In this document: positions 24,891 through 33,579 of the stretch, piece after piece
Layout: the number at the start of each line of letters is the position of its first letter
How positions within the stretch are numbered: position 1 is the stretch's first letter
From: Flavobacterium sp. BFFFF2
GTDB lineage: Bacteria; Bacteroidota; Bacteroidia; Flavobacteriales; Flavobacteriaceae
Length of the DNA stretch: 51,899 nucleotides
Direction: 5' to 3'
NCBI GenBank assembly: GCA_002256385.1
Contig: NKJD01000025.1
Coordinates: 1-51,899 of the forward strand
Position numbers and translations under genes: made by a program
Notes under the pieces: generated by a model
The model's input: the letters and a program-made list of their open reading frames with translations, nothing else
Told to the model about the DNA's origin: nothing
Databases searched by the model: none

Positions 24891-26174
24891 ATGAAAAAAA
24901 CAAAAATACTTCAAGCAATTGTATTGACTTTTATTTGCTTTTTAATCTGTAACAATGGATTTTCATGCAGTACCTATAAAGTTACGGTCGGCAACAAAAC
25001 CATGTACGGCATCAATTATGATACTTGGTTTACGAGGCCAAAAATTTGGTTTGAAACAAAGGGATATGGCGCCGTTTTTACAGGCGCAAATTATCAAGGT
25101 GGCCATGACCTCACACCGCAATCGGGGATGAACGTATTCGGGCTTTCATTTGGCACGCTCGCTACCCCCACGCCTGCACATGGAAAAGAATTTATAAATA
25201 AAAAACAAATTACAAGTCGGTCTGAGTACCTCAAAGGTATTTTACACGCGTGCCGAACGGTTGAAGAAGTAAAAGCATACATTGAACAATATGACCACAG
25301 TACGCTGTGTAATGATGTGTTTCTTTACACGGACAAATCGGGTCATTATTTGGTGGTGGAGCCCTATACGCTGACCTTAGGATATGAACCAAAATATGTG
25401 CTTGCGAACTTCTGTCCTTCCACCATAACAGACTATAGCAGCGTTAAACAAGAGCGCTACATAAACGGTGCTGCTTTCCTGAAAAACAAAATAGGGACGA
25501 GTCTTGCGTTTTGCACAGCGCTGTCTGACACGATGCATGTATGCAGGCCCCGAATGGGAGATGGCACGCTACTCACTTCTATTATGGATTTACAAAAAGG
25601 AATCGTTCATCTGTATTTTTACCACAACTACAAAAACCAAATCCAATTTAACTTAAAACAAGAATTAGCCAAAGGCGATCATTCGTTTGAAATTGATACT
25701 TTGTTTGCCAAAAATGCCGAATACCAGCAATTACTACATTATAAAACACCGCTCAACAGTAACTTAATCAACTATATACTTTGGGGTTGCTTCGGTTTAT
25801 TCAGTTTCGCCTGTCCCTACTTTTTGATAAGCTATTTTAGAAACAAAAAAATAAAGTTTGCAACGTATAAATTGCTGTTATCGGCACTAAGTCTGTGTAT
25901 GGCATATTATATGGTGGTGCTGGAACTAGAAATGGGCATCTATTTTTTCCCAGCACCTTACAAGCGTTATAAGTTTGGATTGATTGATGTGGTGTCCTAT
26001 TTACCTTTCCTTGTCCTGTTGCTATTCATTCCGTTATTGATGATCAACAGAAAGGTACTCATTGATAATACTTGGAACGTATGTTCAAAAATACTTTGTA
26101 CTGTCAATAACTTTACTTTATTGATTTTGATCATGTTATTTTGGTATTGGGGACTTTACGATGTTTTCAATTAA
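24891..26174 (+). CDS. Ntn-type linear amide hydrolase with C-terminal membrane domain
   Basis: The signal peptide (residues 1-25) ends right before C26 (GFS|CSTYK). Cleavage would thus create the N-terminal Cys nucleophile of choloylglycine hydrolase / penicillin acylase-type enzymes. MYGINYDTWF matches the family's second motif, and PQSGMNVFGLSFGTL the following strand. Residues about 26-280 form the hydrolase domain. After that, four hydrophobic helices follow (about 288-308, 322-350, 362-384, 402-425), which are not part of the usual family. The enzyme would face the periplasm, anchored at its C-terminus. Possible substrates include N-acyl amides such as acyl-homoserine lactones, beta-lactams or bile salts; none is supported here. 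Confidence 0.85.
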   Translation: MKKTKILQAIVLTFICFLICNNGFSCSTYKVTVGNKTMYGINYDTWFTRPKIWFETKGYGAVFTGANYQGGHDLTPQSGMNVFGLSFGTLATPTPAHGKEFINKKQITSRSEYLKGILHACRTVEEVKAYIEQYDHSTLCNDVFLYTDKSGHYLVVEPYTLTLGYEPKYVLANFCPSTITDYSSVKQERYINGAAFLKNKIGTSLAFCTALSDTMHVCRPRMGDGTLLTSIMDLQKGIVHLYFYHNYKNQIQFNLKQELAKGDHSFEIDTLFAKNAEYQQLLHYKTPLNSNLINYILWGCFGLFSFACPYFLISYFRNKKIKFATYKLLLSALSLCMAYYMVVLELEMGIYFFPAPYKRYKFGLIDVVSYLPFLVLLLFIPLLMINRKVLIDNTWNVCSKILCTVNNFTLLILIMLFWYWGLYDVFN

Positions 26175-26437
26175 GCATATTTGAGAAACCTGAAATGGAA
26201 CAAAGACAAAGTTTACGTAATTGATGGCATATCGTTTTGCGGAAATTGACCTGTTAACTGAAAATGCCAAATGCTTGAGTTGTGCCGAATCATCGGCGGC
26301 CAACTGCTGTTTGCAACACTGAAAATTTGTACTAAATCGGGGGCGCGTTTCAGGAGAAATGATATCTTTAGAGGAAAAAAACCAGATTTGAAAGTGAATA
26401 AAAGTGCACATTCTACGAACATTTAATATCAATTCAA

Positions 26438-26716
26438 ATGCAGTTAAAATTATTTTGGGAATTTTACAAAAGTGCGTTAGTGATCAACTTGGTTTTAGCG
26501 GTCATTTCTTTGGTATTTAACCCCAGTACCCTATTTGTGAACTTGGGCTTGTTTGCCGTGCTGATCATTTATTTATATAAAGAACATTACAGGGAAAATG
26601 AGTATTACTTTTATTATAACCACCACATCAGCAAATGGCAATTATTTGCTTTTTGCTTCGCGCTAAATTTATTTTTTTCTACGCTCATTTTATTGGTTTT
26701 ATGGAAAACATCTTAG
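26438..26716 (+). CDS. small membrane protein coupled to an ABC ATPase
   Basis: The protein has 92 residues with three hydrophobic helices (about 12-28, 30-48, 68-90) and a basic, aromatic loop KEHYRENEYYFYYNHHISKW. No known family is recognised. Its last 16 bp overlap the start of the ABC ATPase gene, which points to translational coupling and a common complex. It is much smaller than a normal ABC permease, so it may be a permease subunit needing oligomerisation or another partner, or an accessory protein. Confidence 0.75.
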   Translation: MQLKLFWEFYKSALVINLVLAVISLVFNPSTLFVNLGLFAVLIIYLYKEHYRENEYYFYYNHHISKWQLFAFCFALNLFFSTLILLVLWKTS

Positions 26717-27375
26717 AAGTTGATAGCATTAATAAATCGTTTGGCGAAAAAAAAATATTAACTGATGTATTCTTACGATGTGAAGTGGGCGATGTCATTG
26801 GCGTATTTGGCAGCAATGGCAGCGGAAAATCAACTTTGCTGAAAATCATTTACGGGACATTGCAAGCCGAAAATAAATTTATTCGATTGAATAATAAAGT
26901 GACCAATGAAGCTTATAAAATAAAAAATGGCATCGCATATTTGCCGCAGCAGCATTTTATCCCCACAAATTTGACCGTTCAAAAAGTGATTACCTTATCA
27001 ATTAATCCGAACAAAAAGGACGAATTTCTCAGAGATGCAATGATCAATTCAATAATAGACTCAAAAATCGGCTCTTTGTCGGGCGGGGAACTAAAATATC
27101 TGCACGTAAAGTTGATCCTTTTTAGTGAAGCCCATTTTTGCCTGTTAGATGAACCTTACAGCGGCATTTCACCCATCATAGCGGCATTAATCAACCATCA
27201 AATTGCCGCACAATCAAAAACGAAAGGAATAATCATTGCTGATCATCACTATGCATACCTATTGGAAATAGCAACGAAGTTATACCTGCTTAAAGATGGC
27301 GTTGGCAAGTTTATACAGCATCAAGCCGAATTAATAACAAGCGGGTATTTGAAAAAAGGCATGCTCACTGAATAG
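26701..27375 (+). CDS. ABC transporter ATP-binding protein
   Basis: A 224-residue ATPase. Motifs: Walker A GSNGSGKST (37-45), Q-loop LPQQ, signature LSGGE, Walker B FCLLDEP and the H-loop in IIADHHY. The start at 26701 (MENILEVDSINKSFG) is where the ABC fold begins; the longer frame from 26635 overlaps the upstream gene more and adds nothing. It has only a small 92-residue membrane partner and no normal permease next to it. Cargo and direction are unknown. It is the last gene before repeat island 3. Confidence 0.92.
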   Translation: MENILEVDSINKSFGEKKILTDVFLRCEVGDVIGVFGSNGSGKSTLLKIIYGTLQAENKFIRLNNKVTNEAYKIKNGIAYLPQQHFIPTNLTVQKVITLSINPNKKDEFLRDAMINSIIDSKIGSLSGGELKYLHVKLILFSEAHFCLLDEPYSGISPIIAALINHQIAAQSKTKGIIIADHHYAYLLEIATKLYLLKDGVGKFIQHQAELITSGYLKKGMLTE

Positions 27376-27769
27376 CAATGGACTCCATTGTGAAATAATA
27401 TTTACTAGTCAACAATTTTTACTGAAACCTTTCATTTCTCTTTCTTCTTTCCTCTTTTCTCTTTCTTCTAAACTTGGGCCAGCAAAGAAAATGAACAATG
27501 TTGTTTCAACAGAAATACTCCAGACCAAAAGCAAAAGGTCTAATGAAAAACAATATTAAAATAATCAATTAATGTTTACTGTTCTGCGAAGCATTGCTGT
27601 AGCCGGCCCGCATATGTAGTCATAAGTTTCGCTAGCCGCATAAAATCCTGAAGCCTATGATATATAGAGGAGGACTTCCAGTGGAAGTCCGGGACTGTAT
27701 TACTTATGAATTAAATTGGTAATTTATTAGATACTAGTTTTTAGAAAAAGGGATTTTCGGCCAAGCGAA

Positions 27770-27956
27770 ATCACAACAAAAAACCAGTTTGCGAAGCAAA
27801 CACAATTAAAGAAAAGGTGATCCAAGCTGACCTTTAAAAAACAATATAAAAGGCAGCTTACATCACCACTAAAGACGAGTTTGCGCAGCAAACACAAATA
27901 AAGAAAAGGTGATTCAAGCTGACCAATAAAAAACAATAATAAAGCGCAGCTTAAAC
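27770..27956. repeat. two tandem 92-bp hairpin units (island 3)
   Basis: Same organisation and same 92-bp period as 1371-1556, with the inner hairpins GTTTGC-GAA-GCAAAC and GTTTGC-GCA-GCAAAC. The first copy begins ATCACAAC instead of ATCACCAC. Confidence 0.78.
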
Positions 27957-28220
27957 TGGTTTTGCCAAAGGCAAAAATGACCTTTTATGCGGGCCAAAAA
28001 GGCCCTTTCTTTTGGTTCGTTTTCTTTGGGCCAGCAATGAAGAAGTTTCAAGTTTCAAGTTTCAAGTTTCAAGTTTAAGGTTTAAGGTTATGACTATTTA
28101 GTAACGGTTTGTGGGCTGTCATTTTTTTGCTGTAATGTTTAAGTTAATTAGCAGTAAGAAGAATAGATGTATTTTTATTTTCAACCAATGTTTACTGTTC
28201 TGCGAAGCGGTACAAGTGCC

Positions 28221-28391
28221 GGCCCGCATATGTAGTCATAGGTTTTTCAAGCCGGCAAAAATCCTGAAGCCTTGGAGGGATTTTCGGCTTGAAAAACTGG
28301 TTTTGCCAAAGGCAAAAATGACCTTTTATGCGGGCCAAAAAGGCCTTTTCTTTTGGTTCGTTTTCTTTGGGCCAGCAAAGAAAATGAACAA
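28221..28391. repeat. 171-bp multi-hairpin unit, copy 5 (third stem variant)
   Basis: Closing pair G-C; the inner extension is AAAATCC/GGATTTT, a third version that again pairs completely. Triloop AAA, loop GAAGCCTTGGAG unchanged. Confidence 0.9.
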
Positions 28392-28743
28392 AGATCTTTC
28401 AACAGAAAGTAGTCATTTTCAAACCAGAATTTCTTATGAAATACAAGATTAAAACAATGAACGAATTGTTCTAAGCAGCAGCGAACAAAAAAGTATTTTG
28501 CGACATTGATAGCGGGCGACCACAAGGGTCGCCCCTACAGGTTCGTTTTCTTTGGGCCAGCAATGAAGAAGTTTCAAGTTTCAAGTTTCAAGTTTCAGGT
28601 TTCAGGTTTAGTTATGACTTTTTAGTGACGGCTTGTGGGCTGTCATTTTTTTGCTGTAATGTTTCAGGTAATTAGCAGAATGAAGAATAGTTATATTATT
28701 AATTTCAATCAAAGTTAACTGTTCTGCGAAGCTTAACTGTTGC

Positions 28744-28914
28744 GGCCCGCATATGTAGTCATAGCTTTTTCAAGCCGCAAAAAATCGCGAAGCCTTGGAG
28801 GGATTTTCGGCTTGAAAAAGTGGTTTTGCCGAAGGCAAAAATGACCTTTTATGCGGGCCAAAAAGGCCCTTTCTTTTGGTTCGTTTTCTTTGGGCCAGCA
28901 AAGAAAATGAACAA
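28744..28914. repeat. 171-bp multi-hairpin unit, copy 6
   Basis: Closing pair C-G, inner extension AAAATC/GATTTT, triloop GAA. In this copy the arms are 28744-28753 with 28850-28859, 28765-28777 with 28808-28820, and 28824-28830 with 28834-28840. Confidence 0.9.
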
Positions 28915-29103
28915 TGTTGTTTCAACAGAAATACTCCAGACCAAAAGCAAAAGGTCTTATGAAAAGCATTATAAAAACAATGAACCAATTGTTCTAGGCA
29001 ACAGCGGACAAAAAAGTATTTTGCGACATTGATAGTGGGCGACCACAAGGGTCGCCCCTACAGGTTCGTTTTCTTTGGGCCAGCAAAGAAGGCGAACGTC
29101 TCT

Positions 29104-29994
29104 TTACACACTCATTTCAAGCTTGTACCCTTTGCTGCGAATCACCACAATCCGAAGGTTCGGATCTATTTCTAGTTTCTTTCTCAATTTTGAAATAAAC
29201 ATATCCAAACTGCGTCCAACGATGACCCCTTCGTCTTCCCAAATTTCTTTTTGCAGTCGGATTCTTTCAATGGTTTCGTTGGGAGACTTGGCAAAAATGA
29301 GCAACACGCGGGTTTCTGTAGCCGTCAGGTCAATGGTCTTTTCATTGATGATGAGCTTGCGCTGCTTGCCATCGAACAAGACCGAGCCCAACGTAAACAG
29401 ATCAGTCGGTGAACGTTCGAATTCATTGTTTTGCGGCTTCACCTTTTTAAACAGCATAAAACCAATAAAAGCTAATAATGGTAGGCTGCCTAACAAATAG
29501 GCATTTTTTGCAGTGAGGATGCCAGGCGGTCTAAATTGTATATTGATGTTGTAACAAGCCTTAGGCTGCTTTCGTCCCTGACAACTTACAATATCATCCT
29601 TTTTATTTTTGGAAATCGCATACCCATAAGCCACTCTCGAGTTGCCACAGTGGCGTACCTGAACGACATAATCACTAGCGAACGGGTCTTTGGCCAACAA
29701 ACGCCGCGTGGCATTCATGAGGGAATCTGGTTGAAATGTCAACTCATGCTCAAACGCAATCTGGTACTCATTGTCGGTCAACTTTTTTACCGGAAGCACC
29801 CTTGAAGTAACATCGCCCGATTGTAAAAGAAGCTCATGTCCAATGCGGCGGAGCAAAACTTCCCGCCTAGCCATTTCAAAATCGTCATTCCCAATGAAAC
29901 TGAAAGCCGCGCAAATGGCAGAGACCAACGAGAGTAAAACCAATATGAACAGGCAGTTACGTTGTAGGTGAATGAGCAGGTGACTCCGTTGCAT
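29104..29994 (-). CDS. membrane-anchored winged-helix transcriptional regulator
   Basis: A one-component membrane regulator of 296 residues. TM1 is about 14-33 and TM2 about 164-184. The stretch between (34-163) should be periplasmic and contains three Cys (C116, C138, C147). The C-terminal 100 residues (about 197-296) are an OmpR/PhoB-type winged-helix domain (DLTATETRVLLIFAKSPNE, RSLDMFISKLRKKL, IRSKGYKLE), cytoplasmic in this topology. The order is opposite to ToxR and CadC, where the DNA-binding domain is N-terminal. The gene is divergent from the propeller gene at 30097 with 102 bp between the starts. The propeller may provide its signal; that link is inference from position only. Confidence 0.9.
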   Translation of the reverse strand: MQRSHLLIHLQRNCLFILVLLSLVSAICAAFSFIGNDDFEMARREVLLRRIGHELLLQSGDVTSRVLPVKKLTDNEYQIAFEHELTFQPDSLMNATRRLLAKDPFASDYVVQVRHCGNSRVAYGYAISKNKKDDIVSCQGRKQPKACYNINIQFRPPGILTAKNAYLLGSLPLLAFIGFMLFKKVKPQNNEFERSPTDLFTLGSVLFDGKQRKLIINEKTIDLTATETRVLLIFAKSPNETIERIRLQKEIWEDEGVIVGRSLDMFISKLRKKLEIDPNLRIVVIRSKGYKLEMSV

Positions 29995-30009
29995 TGTGTC
30001 AATTTAGTA

Positions 30010-30036
30010 TTTACAAAGTTTACATTTTAATTTACA
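30010..30036. promoter_or_regulatory. three TTTACA repeats in a divergent promoter region
   Basis: TTTACA occurs at 30010-30015, 30019-30024 and 30031-30036, all in the same orientation, between the winged-helix regulator gene and the propeller gene. OmpR-type domains bind direct repeats about 10-11 bp apart, so these are plausible binding sites. The spacing (9 and 12 bp) is imperfect and the sequence AT-rich, so chance is possible. Confidence 0.35.
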
Positions 30037-30096
30037 ATTCAAATTGATCAAGCCAAAAATATCCAAGTACATTCGCTGAACCAAAATTAGTAGAAG

Positions 30097-31209
30097 ATGA
30101 AAAATCAACGAAATGTCTTATGCAGCCTGGCAATCATGCTGGTGGGCGTCATCAATTTTGCCTTGCAAGGCCAACAAAAAAATGCGGTGTATCTGGCTGA
30201 TAAAAACAGAGAGGCATCCACGTCTGAAGGTCCCAACGGCATTGTTCGAACCGTTAAACAAGATCGGCAAGGCAACATCTGGATTACTTCATGGGAAGGC
30301 GTTTACAAATATGACGGCACCAGCTTTACCAATGTCACCCGAACAGTGAGTTCGGCACGCTTCTTTTCTGTGTTAGAAGACAACAAAGGCCATTTTTGGT
30401 TCGCTACTGTTGGCGAAGGAATATTTTACTATGATGGAAAAAACTTCCAACATTTTACCACCGCTGAAGGCCTTGCTGACAATATAGTGACGAACATTTA
30501 CGAAGATCAAAAGGGCCACATTTGGTTTGGCACCGGAAACGGCATAAGCCACTACGATGGAACGTCTTTTCGGAATATAAAAATAAAGGAAACTGCTGGG
30601 CCTGCTGCCAATGATTCTGTTTACACAGGGGCTGCACCTACCCAGACGGTGAAAGATTCGATGCACGTTTCATCGAATCAAAAGCCTGCGCCTGAACTGA
30701 GCTGGATCCACAACGATGTGAATGCAATCACAGCAGACAAAGCGGGCAAACTATGGATCGCTACCAGAGGACATGCCACGATTTATGACGGAACAATTTT
30801 TACCCCCATCACCCGCGCAGGGGGCAAACCTTTTACCAATGTTCGTTCGATTATCAAAGATCAGAAAGGTAACATGTGGCTGGGTGGTAATGATGGTCTG
30901 TGGCGCTATGATGGCCAAACATTTACCAATTTTACAGAAAAATTTGTCGGATATATCTACGAAGACAAAAAGGGTGCTATTTGGACGAGTTCCGAGGGGG
31001 CCAATAAAAACACGTGGGTGCTGTCACGATATGACGAAAAAACATTGACCGATACAAAACCAATGGTCACCGAAATAGCCACTCAACCCATGCTCTTCGG
31101 GATTTTAGAAGATCGCAAAGGAAACATTTGGTTTGGCGGACTGGACGGGGTGTATCGATATGATGGCAAAACCGTCGCTGGTTTTAAAAATGGCGGCAAT
31201 AAAAAGTAA
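30097..31209 (+). CDS. single seven-bladed Reg_prop propeller protein, secreted
   Basis: The signal peptide MKNQRNVLCSLAIMLVGVINFALQGQ has no lipobox, so the protein is probably periplasmic or released. Seven Reg_prop blades run through the protein, with an insertion of about 45 residues between blades 3 and 4 (rich in Thr, Pro and Ser). It is most like the lipoprotein at 20137 (shared SSARFFS, GHFWF, GEG, HFTT and TSSEG/TSSTT blocks), so the two are recent paralogues. No output domain. It is divergently transcribed from the membrane-anchored winged-helix regulator. Confidence 0.88.
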   Translation: MKNQRNVLCSLAIMLVGVINFALQGQQKNAVYLADKNREASTSEGPNGIVRTVKQDRQGNIWITSWEGVYKYDGTSFTNVTRTVSSARFFSVLEDNKGHFWFATVGEGIFYYDGKNFQHFTTAEGLADNIVTNIYEDQKGHIWFGTGNGISHYDGTSFRNIKIKETAGPAANDSVYTGAAPTQTVKDSMHVSSNQKPAPELSWIHNDVNAITADKAGKLWIATRGHATIYDGTIFTPITRAGGKPFTNVRSIIKDQKGNMWLGGNDGLWRYDGQTFTNFTEKFVGYIYEDKKGAIWTSSEGANKNTWVLSRYDEKTLTDTKPMVTEIATQPMLFGILEDRKGNIWFGGLDGVYRYDGKTVAGFKNGGNKK

Positions 31210-31413
31210 GGGCGCCCGTTGCACATGAAAAGTGGAATGCCCTTTTTGCTATACGTATTTCACCAGCGTTTGGCTGTTTTGGCACAAAATCAAGTTCCGT
31301 TTCGGGTAATAATTTTATATTAGCAGATGGTACTTCGTTTCGGATTTTCTGACAGGAGCCAAAAAACAGTAACCTCCATTTTGCCCATCTTAAAAAATCA
31401 ACCTATTTCAACT

Positions 31414-32157
31414 ATGAAAAACATATTATCAATCAGTGTTTTATGCTCGATTTCAATGTTGTTTTCTCAAACGCCTACAACAAAAATAAATGGGGTAACT
31501 ATAAAAAAACAGCATGAAGTTGACACAGTACAAGTCAGCATAAATAGCACTTATTTTTTGTTGGGTACGTTAAATGATTATATTAACCATCATTACGCTT
31601 CAAAGAAAAATCAATTTGATCGGTATTATGATTTTGAAAAACCACTGATGAAATATGTGGACAGTATTGCAAAAAAAGATTTTAACATCACTTTAATGGA
31701 AGATAAAAATGTCTTCTTCTCCGAAGAATTATCAAATGAAATGAATGCATTTTATGCAGGAACCTCACTTGATGAGCAGCAATTTAAAAGCATTGAAAAA
31801 AAGCTTTCGTTTCTGTTGGGAGTTTATTATCGAAATGGCGAAAAAATAAATGAGCAGATTTATAAAATTCAATTGGCAAATTCGCCAAAACACAAAACTG
31901 TTTGTGCGTTTTTAAACGAATTAAATTGCCCTAAGATCTTTTTCAAAAGACTTGACAACATACCTACCATCTATCAAATATATTTTCAACCAACAGAAAT
32001 TATGAAAAAATATTTTGCAACAATTGAGACTGAAAAAGAAAAGCTATTTAACTCCCAATTAGACAGTTTTAGTTCCTTGAAAATATCAAAAGCAGATTAT
32101 AAAAAGGAAATGGAACGAGAAAGTTTGGAAGTAATTAAATTATTTGAAAAAAAATAA
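31414..32157 (+). CDS. secreted hypothetical protein
   Basis: The start at 31414 gives a clear signal peptide, MKNILSISVLCSISMLFSQ, whereas the frame upstream to 31327 is unlike protein. The mature part, about 228 residues, is rich in Lys, Glu, Tyr and Phe, with mostly alpha-helical character (EKPLMKYVDSIAKKDFN, SIEKKLSFLLGVYYRNGEK). Two Cys lie together (KTVCAFLNELNC). No domain is recognised. It lies alone on the strand between two propeller genes, with 200-bp spacers on both sides. Confidence 0.7.
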   Translation: MKNILSISVLCSISMLFSQTPTTKINGVTIKKQHEVDTVQVSINSTYFLLGTLNDYINHHYASKKNQFDRYYDFEKPLMKYVDSIAKKDFNITLMEDKNVFFSEELSNEMNAFYAGTSLDEQQFKSIEKKLSFLLGVYYRNGEKINEQIYKIQLANSPKHKTVCAFLNELNCPKIFFKRLDNIPTIYQIYFQPTEIMKKYFATIETEKEKLFNSQLDSFSSLKISKADYKKEMERESLEVIKLFEKK

Positions 32158-32380
32158 ACCCATAGTGCCAACTTCTTTTTTACGAACGGTGGTTTCTTTT
32201 GTTGACATAAATTATAAGGGCATCAAGTAGCAAAATCCTGTTGGTTTCTTTTGGATTAATAATATAAAAATTTGTTTATCAATAATTTGCGAGTAAAAAA
32301 GCAGCACGCTAGTTGCATTGGAAGCTTGATTCAGCGCTGACTTTGAATGCCATATTTATACTTAACAGAAAAAATAAATA

Positions 32381-33505
32381 ATGATAAAGAACTACCGTAT
32401 CAAACCAATATATTCACTGCTGCTTGCACTGATTTTTTTGACTTCTTGCCATGGGCAAACGCCTGACCGATCAAAGTCAAGCGACCAAAGTGTGTTAAAA
32501 ACCGTTGCTGAGGGACACCCCAAACTGGTAAAAACACAAGGTTCAAACGAATACGGCAATATTCGGTGTGGGCTACAAGACAAAAAGGGCAATCTGTGGT
32601 TTGGCTCAACTGCCGAAGGGGTATATCGGTTTGATGGTAAGTCATTTACACAATTCACCGTAAAAGAGGGGTTGAGCAGCAATGGTGTCTATGCCATTTT
32701 GGAAGACAAAACGGGCACGATGTGGTTTGGAACCACAGACGGCATTTGCCGATTTGATGGCAAAAATATGATTCCGGTACCCATTCCTTTTTCCATTAGA
32801 CCCGAAATAAACAACAATTATTATTACACAAAACAGTCCACAAAAAGCACGGTTTGGAGCATGTTTCAAGACAAAGATGGGGTCATTTGGTTTGGCACCG
32901 GCGATGGCGTTTATTATTTTGACGGCCTGCAATTTTATCGTTTTTTAGCCGATGACTATGTGATCAATAAAGGTGGTTTGCACCTTAAAATGGTGTCACA
33001 AATTTTGGAAGATGACAAGGGGAATAAGTGGTTTGCTTGTGGCATGCCCCCAGGTTACGAGGGCTTTTGCCGCTACGACGGTAAAATGATCGAAAGCTTT
33101 AAGCCTCAAGACGAAGGTTGGATTCGGAACGTGGTAAAACGCAAAAATGGCGATTTTTTACTGGCCACCAGACACTTTGGTGTTTGGAAGTATAATGGGA
33201 AGTCTTTTACCGATTATGCGCAACCGAACGATTTAATAAAACCATCATTAAATTATATTTTAGAAGACAAAGCGGGTCGATTGTGGGTTGCATCGGATTA
33301 CGGAAAATTTGAGGGTGATTCACTTGGTGGACTGTGGCACTCAAACTTTTCATCAAGCAACCCGACAGAAAAGGGATTTACAAAGGTTTTTGATCAAGAA
33401 GTCTGCTTCCTGCTTGAAGACAACAAACAACATATTTGGTTTGGTACTAGAAGCGGGGGGTTGTATAAATATGACGGAAAAACAATGATGAAGTTCTCTG
33501 AATAA
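32381..33505 (+). CDS. single seven-bladed Reg_prop propeller lipoprotein
   Basis: The lipoprotein signal MIKNYRIKPIYSLLLALIFLTSC has a good lipobox (LTSC, then HGQ). Seven blades can be counted. Blade 4 has an insertion (FACGMPPGYEGFCRYDG), blade 5 is degenerate (KRKNGDFLLATRHFGVWKYNG) and blade 6 ends in a longer loop. The longest loops lie between blades 2 and 3 and between 6 and 7, the typical place for ligand-contacting loops. It is a neighbour and close relative of the protein at 33580, 74 bp apart, pointing to tandem duplication. No kinase or membrane helix. Confidence 0.88.
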   Translation: MIKNYRIKPIYSLLLALIFLTSCHGQTPDRSKSSDQSVLKTVAEGHPKLVKTQGSNEYGNIRCGLQDKKGNLWFGSTAEGVYRFDGKSFTQFTVKEGLSSNGVYAILEDKTGTMWFGTTDGICRFDGKNMIPVPIPFSIRPEINNNYYYTKQSTKSTVWSMFQDKDGVIWFGTGDGVYYFDGLQFYRFLADDYVINKGGLHLKMVSQILEDDKGNKWFACGMPPGYEGFCRYDGKMIESFKPQDEGWIRNVVKRKNGDFLLATRHFGVWKYNGKSFTDYAQPNDLIKPSLNYILEDKAGRLWVASDYGKFEGDSLGGLWHSNFSSSNPTEKGFTKVFDQEVCFLLEDNKQHIWFGTRSGGLYKYDGKTMMKFSE

Positions 33506-33579
33506 CAGTAGCGGAAGACCAGTAAGCCAAATTCAACCGCAATACAAAACATTACCTTGAAAAATATAGCCCATTGCCG

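Larger units (their letters stand above)
27440..29095. repeat. repeat island 3
   Basis: A non-coding mosaic matching islands 1 and 2. It contains a short hairpin-unit fragment with the GGACTTCC hairpin (27605-27690), two 92-bp tandem units (27770-27956), a partial unit (27957-28035) and heptamer runs (about 28038-28090 and 28567-28610). Two full 171-bp units and two perfect GGGCGACC hairpins (28514-28534, 29037-29057) complete it. It ends next to the 3' end of the minus-strand regulator gene. No genes are apparent inside. Confidence 0.9.

Noticed and set aside
1562..29032. Many open frames reading MTFYAGQKGPFFWFVFFGPAKKMN
   Set aside because: They are the translation of the right half of the 171-bp repeat. 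The frame stays open only because copies are nearly identical, while neighbouring sequence and other frames differ. The palindromes explain the conservation better than a peptide.
31205..31252. Terminator after the propeller gene at 30097
   Set aside because: AAGGGC and GCCCTTTTT could pair, but the loop of about 30 nt is too long to be convincing.
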